Assembly: GCA_019113455.1 (NCBI GenBank)
Contig: DXHG01000018.1
Location: 1-6,963 of the forward strand
Direction: 5' to 3'
From: Candidatus Treponema faecavium
Lineage (GTDB): Bacteria > Spirochaetota > Spirochaetia > Treponematales > Treponemataceae
DNA: 6,963 nt
Notes under the pieces: generated by a model
What the model saw: the letters and a program-made list of their open reading frames with translations, nothing else
Told to the model about the DNA's origin: nothing
Database searches by the model: none
Part shown: one piece after another, positions 1-5,922 of the stretch
Numbering within the stretch: the stretch's first letter is position 1
Layout: each line of letters begins with the position of its first letter
Translations under genes and position numbers: made by a program

Positions 1-617
1 CCATTATGCAGGGGTTTGCTGCAAAGGCAGTTGACCTGACGCACGCGCTGCTTAAAACGCTTTCTCCGCTTGACATTATCGACAGCTGTATTGTTGCGGC
101 GCTTGACGAAGTGGGACGCGATTACGAGACAGGCAGAAAGTTTCTGCCGCAGCTGCTGTTGAGCGCCGATACGGTTTCTCAGGTGTTTGAAGTGCTTAAA
201 GCTGCGCTTGCCGCGTGCGGTTCAGCGCAGCAGACAAAGGGAACGATTCTGCTTGCGACTGTTTACGGTGATATTCACGATATCGGAAAAAATATCGTGC
301 GCGCGCTGCTTGAAAACTATGGGTACGCGGTTATCGATCTGGGCAAGAACGTGCCGATTGAGCAGGTCGCGCAGCAGGCGCTCGCGCATGATATACGGCT
401 CGTGGGCTTAAGCGCGCTGATGACGACGACTGTCTCTAATATGGAAAAGACAATACAGGAGCTGCGCCGCCGATATGCGCAGGCGGGAAAATCATGTGTC
501 ATTATGGCAGGCGGCGCGGTGCTTACGGAGGCGTACGCAAAACAAATCGGTGCGGATTATTACGTAAAAGATGCCATGGCGTCTGTCGCGGTTGCGCGGC
601 GCGTGTTTGAAGAATAG
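1..617 (+). CDS. metH: Cobalamin-dependent methionine synthase, C-terminal part (gene runs off the left edge)
   Basis: This is the end of a corrinoid methyltransferase: a helical cap followed by a Rossmann-like B12-binding domain. Counting from the ATG at position 6, the cap covers about residues 5-70, with the family stretch FLPQLLLSA at 46-54. The cobalt-binding signature DIHDIG is at 89-94, with His91 as the expected lower axial ligand. Then come GLSALMTTT (134-142) and a Gly-Gly turn at 169-170. The frame is open to the window edge, and the sequence around the ATG at position 6 aligns with the interior of MetH cap domains as I remember them, so I read it as a truncated gene rather than a complete 203-residue protein. 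Translation stops right after the B12 domain, so the AdoMet/reactivation domain of E. coli MetH is absent, as in short MetH forms such as that of Thermotoga. Methyl transfer from methyl-tetrahydrofolate to homocysteine is inferred. The alternative is a stand-alone corrinoid protein of the MtbC/MttC kind. Confidence 0.75.
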   Translation, partial: IMQGFAAKAVDLTHALLKTLSPLDIIDSCIVAALDEVGRDYETGRKFLPQLLLSADTVSQVFEVLKAALAACGSAQQTKGTILLATVYGDIHDIGKNIVRALLENYGYAVIDLGKNVPIEQVAQQALAHDIRLVGLSALMTTTVSNMEKTIQELRRRYAQAGKSCVIMAGGAVLTEAYAKQIGADYYVKDAMASVAVARRVFEE

Positions 618-630
618 GAAAAAAAACGCG

Positions 631-1509
631 ATGAAAAAGCAGACAGCGTATAAAGCGCTTTCGGAATACAGCCCGCTGTATCCGTATGTGGTCATCCCGT
701 TCCGAAAAACAACGATAGGCCCGCTGCTGCGGTATCTTGCCACGGTGATTAAGGATTTCTTTTTTCTGCAGTTCTCAGTAAAGTTCAAGGCGCGGAATAT
801 TGAAGTCATCCACGTAGATAACGAGCTTGATCAAAAAGTGCCGTTTGTGCCGGAAAAAGTAGACATATATCTTGATTTTGTAAACTTCTGGATACGCCCG
901 CTTTCGTTTATTTTGCAGCGCTTTGACCGCAAACGCAGGCTTTCGTACTGTGCGGTGTACCTTGATGCGATACGCACGTGCTATCGGGAAGCGGCGCGCA
1001 TGTACCGTTTCCGCATGTCTACGACGTATCGGCCGCCGGCAGCGCTGTTCGGCAAGTTCCGCATGATACATATCCTTGACCCGCACCTGCTGTGCGTGCC
1101 AAGCCTGCATGTGGCGGTTGTCGTGCTCACGTATACGTTTTTCAGTGAGGTGTTTAAGCGCGAACATATGCCGGAAGAACAGGCTGCGCGCCTTTCCGAG
1201 GAGCTGTACCGCGGCGCGATTGAGATTGCAGAAACAGTGCTGTACGTTAAGCAGCACAGCGTAAACTGCATAGCGGCGGCGTTATATATGATGATAAATA
1301 TTACGCATGGACATTATACGATTGAGGCCGCGGTTGCCTTTATACAGGATTTATTCCGCGATTCGCCGTACATACCTGCGCAGGATGCAGCGCTTATACG
1401 AACGCATATACTTGATCTGTTTGAGCAGCTTATGCTTGAAGGCTGCAATGAATCAGACTGGGTAGAGCCGCTGAAGCACTGGATCGTGCGGTACGGTATG
1501 ACTCACTGA
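631..1509 (+). CDS. Divergent PAP2-like (phosphatidic acid phosphatase / lipid phosphotransferase superfamily) protein
   Basis: A 292-residue protein with several moderately hydrophobic segments (about 31-52, 80-97, 155-172, 211-225), suggesting a membrane-associated protein. PSLH at 157-160 matches the second PAP2 motif (PSGH). The segment ETVLYVKQH (201-209), followed by a hydrophobic stretch, resembles the third motif in its inositolphosphoryl-ceramide-synthase-like form (S-x5-KQH-x3-D). The two catalytic-type histidines, His160 and His209, are present. The aspartate expected four residues after the second is Cys213, and the first motif is only loosely recognisable near Tyr-Arg-Pro (133-135), so catalytic activity is doubtful. 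I chose the ATG at 631 because an AGGA lies 11 bases upstream and the longer in-frame start at 571 would sit deep inside the metH end. The gene follows metH by 13 bases and is probably co-transcribed. Its stop codon overlaps that of the convergent LPP20-type gene. Family assignment rests on two motifs. Confidence 0.55.
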   Translation: MKKQTAYKALSEYSPLYPYVVIPFRKTTIGPLLRYLATVIKDFFFLQFSVKFKARNIEVIHVDNELDQKVPFVPEKVDIYLDFVNFWIRPLSFILQRFDRKRRLSYCAVYLDAIRTCYREAARMYRFRMSTTYRPPAALFGKFRMIHILDPHLLCVPSLHVAVVVLTYTFFSEVFKREHMPEEQAARLSEELYRGAIEIAETVLYVKQHSVNCIAAALYMMINITHGHYTIEAAVAFIQDLFRDSPYIPAQDAALIRTHILDLFEQLMLEGCNESDWVEPLKHWIVRYGMTH

Positions 1510-1537
1510 GCGGCGCTTTGCTGCGCGTCGGTGAGTC
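1500..1537. other. Inverted repeat across the overlapping convergent stop codons
   Basis: GACTCAC (1500-1506) pairs with GTGAGTC (1531-1537). Inside the 24-base loop a short GCGC/GCGC pairing (1513-1516 with 1523-1526) could extend the fold. It spans the stop codon of the PAP2-like gene and the end of the LPP20-type gene. No T-run follows on either strand, so it is not a standard intrinsic terminator, though it is the only stem-like candidate I see at the collision point. Confidence 0.35.
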
Positions 1538-2543
1538 GGCTCAGTTCGTCTGTGAGCTCTGCGGCAATCAGCGTCTCTGCGGCGCGCAGTGCGCGCTGCG
1601 CAGCTTCGCTTTCGCTCATGTGCGCTTCTCTGCCGTTTCTGCTGAATGAAAACTCGGCAGTTCCTGTTGCCGTGTCGGTAAGAATTACATCGAGCGTAAA
1701 GCGCACGTATGCGTACTGCGGGTCAATGTCTGCCGGCTCTACGGAAAAATTCGCTTCAAGCAGCAGCGGCGCGTCGTCTGCCTCGCCGGTCGTTTTAAGT
1801 CCGATCCGGGCAAGAGCCTGCGACAGCGCGGCGGCAATACGTCCGTTCGTATCTCCTGACACAGACAGCGCAACGCTCAGCGCGTCCTGCATACGGTCTG
1901 CTAATACCCGTACTGCGTCGGCGCTTTTGTACGGCAGATCGACAACGCGGGCAAGATTGCTGTTTATGCCTGCAAGCAGTATCAGGTCTGATTTATTTTC
2001 CTCCGCGAGTGCCTGCGCCTGCCTGAGCGCTGTCAGCGACTCAAACGACGGTCCTCTGCGGTCTGCCTGATTGATAAGGGCAGCGATAACGGCGGTATTG
2101 GCATCGATACGCGATTTGTATACATTGCCGCTTTCGCTGCGGTTAATCTGCGCAAGCGCGTATACCGTGCCGTCCGGCGCTGTCCATGCTTCCCTGATGC
2201 GCGCGCCGGCAATGCCTTCTATGCTTGAAGATGTCTGCACAACGCTCTGGTAGTTTTGTGCAATGCCGTCTGCGGCGTCTGCGCTGCTGTACTGCTGCGA
2301 CGCGGACGAGGCGGCTTCTACCGTCTGTACGATGCTTTTGGCAAGCGCAGCTGCCGCCTGCGATTCCGCTTCTGCGCGGTTTGCACCTTCTCCAACGCCG
2401 TTCAGGTATTCTGTACCGGAATATACGGCGTCCGGATCGGTTACCCACTGCGGAGCGGCTGCTTCGCGGGGGGCCGATGCACAGCCGTACAGCAGCAGCG
2501 CGCAGCCTGCGGCAAACAGATATGTCTTATTCAGCGTAAACAT
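1503..2543 (-). CDS. LPP20-type outer-envelope lipoprotein
   Basis: A 346-residue lipoprotein precursor. It has a short positive N-terminus, a hydrophobic core at residues 8-18, and a lipobox LYGC with the acylated Cys at 21, followed by an Ala/Pro-rich linker. Residues about 32-135 have the LPP20 pattern: a Pro-Gln-Trp start, an aromatic-Gly strand, NGVGEG (48-53), an Ala-rich helix (55-80) and a closing strand YALAQI (128-133). The second half (about 150-346) alternates long helices with strands, and I do not recognise it as a named domain. Function is unknown; LPP20 relatives include surface lipoproteins of Helicobacter and flagellum-associated FlgP. The start is supported by GGAG five bases upstream of the ATG. 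That ATG lies inside the end of the upstream COG3014-type gene (13-base overlap), which indicates translational coupling. It is the last gene of the leftward unit. Confidence 0.8.
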   Translation of the reverse strand: MFTLNKTYLFAAGCALLLYGCASAPREAAAPQWVTDPDAVYSGTEYLNGVGEGANRAEAESQAAAALAKSIVQTVEAASSASQQYSSADAADGIAQNYQSVVQTSSSIEGIAGARIREAWTAPDGTVYALAQINRSESGNVYKSRIDANTAVIAALINQADRRGPSFESLTALRQAQALAEENKSDLILLAGINSNLARVVDLPYKSADAVRVLADRMQDALSVALSVSGDTNGRIAAALSQALARIGLKTTGEADDAPLLLEANFSVEPADIDPQYAYVRFTLDVILTDTATGTAEFSFSRNGREAHMSESEAAQRALRAAETLIAAELTDELSRLTDAQQSAAQ

Positions 2544-3925
2544 TGCGTCTCCAATATGTTAAGCTCTCCGGTTCTGACAACGCAGTCGGCAAAGGACTGG
2601 CGCTCTATAACGGAACCGTCTGAGTCTTTATATGTGATTTCCACAGTATACGCGCCAGGCTCAAGTGTCAAGCCTCCGACGGAGGCCTTTGCCGGAAAAT
2701 ACCGCGAGATGCGCAGATCCGCCCGTTCAGTCGCCTCCGTTGTAAGGGACGTTATAAGCATTACAATGCTGCCGAGCGAGCTGTCTTCGCTGCCTGCGAC
2801 TGCGCTGAGCGCGGCTCCCGCTGCGCTTTTTGCAAGCGAGCGTGCAATAGATTTAAAATAGAGCGCGCCCTGTTTAAGCCGGAATGTGTCTCCGGCAATG
2901 AGCGAAATATCTTCCAGGAGCTCAAGCTCCGCCGTATGGACTTCTCCCGTTTCCTGCGATACGGCTGCCGCTTCGATGCGGTGCACCGCTGACGGCAGGT
3001 ACTCGAGTTCCGGCAGCGCGATCTTGAAATAAAAGGAACCGTCAGGTGCAAGGAGCCTGAGCGTCTGCTCCCGCTTTATCGGGGTGCGGCCGCTGAACGC
3101 GAATATGTTAAGCCGTGCCTGGCCGGGCTCAACAGCAAGCTCGCTGTTGAGCGAAGCGGGCTGGTCAAACGGATACAGACTGCCCTGCATCTGAAATGCG
3201 GAATCGATAAGTCTGCGGTCAACCCGCGCCGATTCAGTGTCGCCGCGGCTGCGGTACAGGAGCATACTGATATACCGCGCAAGCGCGGAATTATGGAATT
3301 CTATCGATACGTCCTGGTTATAGCCGCCGGAATCTATTTCCTGCTGCGCCTGCGCTATCTCTGCCTGATACTGCGCCGAAAGCGCCCGCAGTTTATTGTC
3401 AAAACGGCGTATTTCGACAAATGCGTCTTCAATCATGCCAAGGTGAATATAATTGAGCGCCATGAACACGTTTGTGTAAATATCCTCGTAGGGATCTCCG
3501 GCATAATCGATGATAGTATCGTTTATGAGTGCGGAACCGACTGCCTGCGAAACGCTTTTTGCGTAATTCTCATAAATTGCCCGTTCCGCGCCTGCCAGCG
3601 CGTCGTTTGACGCCTTGTATTCCTGCGCGTAATGCAGCAGCATACCTTCGTCAAGCAGGCGCAGCGTTTCTTCTCCGCTGCCGTAAATATCGGCGCTGTC
3701 AAGCATGAACTGCTCATGTGCACCGGTAAAGTCCCCTTCCGCTGCATACCGGTCTATGCTGACGTACCGTTCGTCCCAGCGCACCGATGCGCATGACTGC
3801 AAGGCAGCAAGGACACAGAGAGTAACTGCCGCATATGCTGCCGTACGCACATGGAAACAGGAAAAAAGGCGTCGCAGAGCCGAACTGCGCTTGTGCAGCC
3901 GGTCTGCGGTTTCTGTATCGGTCAT
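2531..3925 (-). CDS. COG3014-type lipoprotein with tetratricopeptide-like helical N-terminal half
   Basis: A 464-residue protein with an unusually long charged N-terminal region (1-28), a hydrophobic segment (29-42) and a lipobox LQSC with Cys at 45. Residues about 58-240 are helical and TPR-like. They include GDPYEDIYTNVFMALNYIHLG within 143-163 and a following VEIRR (170-174), which I recognise as typical of the uncharacterised COG3014 family. The C-terminal half is strand-rich. Near residues 400-430 it has the family-like ADLRISRYFPA and EPGAYTVEI. No catalytic motif is visible, so a structural or scaffold role in the periplasm is likely but unproven. The gene starts 21 bases after the LpoB-like stop and overlaps the LPP20-type start by 13 bases, so all three lipoproteins should be made together. 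The start is the least certain in the window: the nearest AGGA is 19 bases away, and the same frame is closed by the upstream TAG. A GTG at residue 26 would shorten the N-terminus but has no ribosome binding site either. Confidence 0.75.
   Translation of the reverse strand: MTDTETADRLHKRSSALRRLFSCFHVRTAAYAAVTLCVLAALQSCASVRWDERYVSIDRYAAEGDFTGAHEQFMLDSADIYGSGEETLRLLDEGMLLHYAQEYKASNDALAGAERAIYENYAKSVSQAVGSALINDTIIDYAGDPYEDIYTNVFMALNYIHLGMIEDAFVEIRRFDNKLRALSAQYQAEIAQAQQEIDSGGYNQDVSIEFHNSALARYISMLLYRSRGDTESARVDRRLIDSAFQMQGSLYPFDQPASLNSELAVEPGQARLNIFAFSGRTPIKREQTLRLLAPDGSFYFKIALPELEYLPSAVHRIEAAAVSQETGEVHTAELELLEDISLIAGDTFRLKQGALYFKSIARSLAKSAAGAALSAVAGSEDSSLGSIVMLITSLTTEATERADLRISRYFPAKASVGGLTLEPGAYTVEITYKDSDGSVIERQSFADCVVRTGELNILETQCLR
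2549..2552 (-). promoter_or_regulatory. LPP20-type gene ribosome binding site inside the upstream gene
   Basis: GGAG on the minus strand lies five bases before the ATG at 2543 and is within the last codons of the COG3014-type gene, so ribosomes finishing that gene would stop next to this start. Confidence 0.65.
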
Positions 3926-3946
3926 ACTGTTTTTGTATACGGCGTC

Positions 3947-4549
3947 CTAAAAACGCGCTGAAGAACGGGTAATGAACTTTTTTATTTCGTCATTGATGCC
4001 GATCCACAGCTTGCGGTTTGTTTCGATATCGATAAGCTCCGCCGATACCTGATAGGTGCGCGTTGTTTCATTGTCGTATGAGTCAACGATTGTCTTTACG
4101 GAGCCGACAAGCATAAAATCAGCGCCCGTCTCGTTTGCAAGACTCTTTGCCGTTTCTTCGCTCGCCCATGCCTGCTGCGCCTCCCGTTCGGCGCGCAGAT
4201 CCATACGTGTGCTGGCGTCTGCAACAAAGTCAACTTTGCCGCTGTTGACAAGTGCCGCTTCGAGCTTTGTGGTGAGAATACCGGTGTCGATATGCTCGTC
4301 GCTGTCGTTCGTAAATGAACCGACGATGACGACCGGCAGCCGTCCGTTCTCCGCCGTGTAGCGCGCGATAGCCGGCGCGTTGAGGCAGTCTGCGATAAGC
4401 GAGTCTGCGACAATGCGGACATCGGTGTCGTTCCAGTAGCCGCTGAGATCGGTTACGGTGTCCGGACTCACGCGCTTTACGGACGAACATCCTGCTAATA
4501 CTGCAATAGCTGCTGCGGCTGCGGTCAGTATGCGGATCATGTGTTTCAT
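3947..4549 (-). CDS. LpoB-like penicillin-binding-protein activator lipoprotein
   Basis: A 200-residue lipoprotein with an Ala-rich hydrophobic signal (5-18) and lipobox LAGC with Cys21. The mature part follows the LpoB family closely: DLSGYWNDTD (34-43), the strand PVVIVGSFTN (72-81), DEHIDT (84-89), TTKLEAALVNSGKVDFVAD (93-111), and a segment with GADFMLVGSV (142-151) and a final strand KLWIGINDEIKK (180-191). In E. coli, LpoB reaches from the outer membrane to stimulate the peptidoglycan synthase PBP1B. The long disordered linker of E. coli LpoB is missing here, as in shorter relatives outside the enterobacteria, so the partner may differ. The chosen ATG has GGGAGG six bases upstream. A longer start at 4579 overlaps the M20 stop codon and would put ten extra residues before the signal. 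Family membership is clear, but the cell-wall role is inferred from the family. Confidence 0.85.
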   Translation of the reverse strand: MKHMIRILTAAAAAIAVLAGCSSVKRVSPDTVTDLSGYWNDTDVRIVADSLIADCLNAPAIARYTAENGRLPVVIVGSFTNDSDEHIDTGILTTKLEAALVNSGKVDFVADASTRMDLRAEREAQQAWASEETAKSLANETGADFMLVGSVKTIVDSYDNETTRTYQVSAELIDIETNRKLWIGINDEIKKFITRSSARF

Positions 4550-4555
4550 AATCAG

Positions 4556-4561
4556 CCTCCC
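4556..4561 (-). promoter_or_regulatory. Ribosome binding site deciding the LpoB-like start
   Basis: GGGAGG on the minus strand lies six bases before the ATG at 4549. It lies downstream of the alternative ATG at 4579, so it can only serve the shorter form, which also gives a normal signal peptide length. Confidence 0.8.
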
Positions 4562-4578
4562 TGCTGTATATGTATGCA

Positions 4579-5808
4579 TTAGTTCTGCATCATGACTGCG
4601 GCGAACACTTTTGCGTCGCCGGTCAGATTTTCGAGCTTTGTATATTCGTTGGGCTGGTGCGCCGTTTCATCCATGCGCGCCCATACCGCAGCCTGAAATC
4701 CCGCGGCGCGCAGATACGCGCCGACGGTACCGCCGCCGATGCCGACAGGTTTTGCCTCTATGCCGTATACGCTGCGGACTGCGCTTTGCAGGGCATGCAC
4801 AACGGGTGCGTCGGCAGGCGTTGCCGGAGACTCCATAGCCTGGTGTTCCGTTATATCAACCGTTACACCATATTTTTGCTCTATTTGAGAGACGCGCCGT
4901 GCCGTTTCCGCGCGCACGTCGTCAAGCGAGTAGCACGGCAGTATGCGGCAGTCCATGCAGAACACGTCTTCCGCCGGAATCGTGTTGATATTGGGAACGT
5001 TCTTTTCGCGGCGTGTCGGCTGGAATGTCGAATACGGCGGCTCAAAGAGTTCGTCGCGCCGGTTAAAATGGCTTTCCATGCCGTGCAGCAGCAGTGCGAG
5101 CTCGCTTCCGGCAAGGCAGGCGTTTATCCCTTCGTCAGGACGTGAGCCGTGCGCCTGTCTGCCGTGTACGGCAATTTCCATCCAGAGTATGTTTTTTTCA
5201 GCGACTTCTATTGTAGAACCGTCGCTCGATCCTCCGTCGGGAATGATAATCATGTCGTTGGGGCGGAACAGCGAGTGGTGCTTTAAAAGATACTCTATGC
5301 CGAATGCGGAACCTTCTTCCTCATCGGATACGAACAGCAGTTTTACCGTATGCGGCGGCGTGCGGCCGCTTTTAACGCAGGCAAGGGCAGCAAACACGCC
5401 GCTTACAAGTCCCTGCTGGTTGTCCTCCACGCCGCGTCCGTATAATTTGCCGCCGCGTTCAATGACGGTCCAGGGATCGCTCTGCCACAGCGCGCGCTCT
5501 CCTTCGGGCACTACGTCCATGTGCGCCATTATCCATACCGTGCGGTCATCCGCCGCACCGTCAACAGTGGCGACAAGATTTGGGCGCACGCCGCCTTTTG
5601 CGCGCGGATCCGGAGCATCAAAGCGCTCAAGTTTGGTAATGCCGTGCGCTTTAAGCCATGCTTCAAGCGCGGTGCATTTAGCAAGCTCTCCCTCGCCGCC
5701 GCTGTTCGGGCTTACCGCCGGATGCGCGGTCAAAAGCGTTTCAAGCTCAATCATATCGGAAACATGCGCATCAATAAACGCATACAGGTCTTGCAGTTGT
5801 TCGTTCAT
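4579..5808 (-). CDS. M20-family zinc metallopeptidase / metallohydrolase (ArgE/DapE/CPG2-like)
   Basis: A 409-residue soluble enzyme without a signal peptide, so probably cytoplasmic. All M20 active-site elements are present: HMDVVP (96-101, ligand His97 with supporting Asp99), YGRGVEDNQQG (123-133, bridging Asp129), SDEEEGS (161-167, general base Glu163 and ligand Glu164), IPDGG (189-193, probable ligand Asp191) and ETAHQPNEY (381-389, ligand His384). The dimerisation domain lies between, about residues 203-320, with GRQAHGSRP (216-224). The family hydrolyses amide bonds of small peptides or acylated amino acids. The substrate cannot be read from sequence, and it is not clearly DapE, ArgE or PepT. 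The ATG at 5808 has AAGGGA seven bases upstream; a TTG six bases earlier is in frame but worse placed. It leads the lipoprotein unit, with a 29-base gap to the LpoB-like gene, so peptidoglycan-derived peptides are a speculative substrate. Confidence 0.88.
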   Translation of the reverse strand: MNEQLQDLYAFIDAHVSDMIELETLLTAHPAVSPNSGGEGELAKCTALEAWLKAHGITKLERFDAPDPRAKGGVRPNLVATVDGAADDRTVWIMAHMDVVPEGERALWQSDPWTVIERGGKLYGRGVEDNQQGLVSGVFAALACVKSGRTPPHTVKLLFVSDEEEGSAFGIEYLLKHHSLFRPNDMIIIPDGGSSDGSTIEVAEKNILWMEIAVHGRQAHGSRPDEGINACLAGSELALLLHGMESHFNRRDELFEPPYSTFQPTRREKNVPNINTIPAEDVFCMDCRILPCYSLDDVRAETARRVSQIEQKYGVTVDITEHQAMESPATPADAPVVHALQSAVRSVYGIEAKPVGIGGGTVGAYLRAAGFQAAVWARMDETAHQPNEYTKLENLTGDAKVFAAVMMQN

Positions 5809-5815
5809 GTTCAAT

Positions 5816-5821
5816 TCCCTT
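5816..5821 (-). promoter_or_regulatory. M20 peptidase ribosome binding site
   Basis: AAGGGA on the minus strand, seven bases before the ATG at 5808. It supports the ATG over the in-frame TTG at 5814, which would lie almost on top of it. Confidence 0.7.
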
Positions 5822-5843
5822 TCTGCCGGATACAGATGTATGT

Positions 5844-5870
5844 GATATATAACAGAAAACGCCGCGGCAA
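5844..5870 (-). promoter_or_regulatory. Weak candidate promoter for the M20-lipoprotein operon
   Basis: Between the galE terminator and the M20 start there is little room for a promoter. On the minus strand TTGCCG (5870-5865) and TATATC (5849-5844) each match four of six consensus bases, but the spacer is only 15 bases. The -35 part would lie in the terminator loop and stem. The unit might instead be fed by read-through from galE. Confidence 0.25.
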
Positions 5871-5885
5871 AGACGGCGTTTTCTG
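5853..5885. terminator. Perfect 12-bp hairpin, terminator for galE, possibly bidirectional
   Basis: The arms 5853-5864 (CAGAAAACGCCG) and 5874-5885 (CGGCGTTTTCTG) pair perfectly around a nine-base loop. The GC core CGCCG/CGGCG followed by TTTT has the shape of an intrinsic terminator on either strand, because the A4 and T4 tracts lie inside the paired arms. It sits 37 bases past the galE stop, so its obvious job is to end galE transcription before the M20-lipoprotein unit. There is no long T-run after the stem on the minus strand, so efficiency is uncertain. Confidence 0.8.
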
Positions 5886-5922
5886 AAAAAGATACCTGAT
5901 AAACAAAAAAACAGCCGAATGG

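Noticed and set aside
619..626. Run of eight A between metH and the PAP2-like gene, considered as a slippage site
   Set aside because: It lies outside both coding regions, so slippage would not change a protein; it is ordinary spacer next to the ribosome binding site.
571..630. Upstream in-frame ATG that would lengthen the PAP2-like protein by 20 residues
   Set aside because: The extra residues come from the shifted frame of the metH end, and the ATG at 631 has a ribosome binding site and a normal start MKKQ.
2672..2686. Short GCCTCC/GGAGGC hairpin inside the COG3014-type gene
   Set aside because: Six base pairs with a three-base loop, no T-run, and it encodes ordinary residues of the protein (near 414-418). 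It is probably chance.
2256..2861. Plus-strand open frame of about 200 codons spanning the junction of two lipoprotein genes
   Set aside because: It is Cys- and Arg-rich, lacks family motifs, and crosses two well-supported genes on the other strand.
4550..4579. Longer LpoB-like start overlapping the M20 stop (TAATG)
   Set aside because: TAATG overlaps are common coupling sites, but the GGGAGG lies downstream of this ATG and perfectly serves the next one at 4549.
4943..5845. Long open frame of 300 codons on the plus strand opposite the M20 gene
   Set aside because: It is antisense to a gene with a complete active site, is rich in Ser, Arg and Cys without domain character, and has no ribosome binding site I can support. 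It is a by-product of GC-rich codon use.
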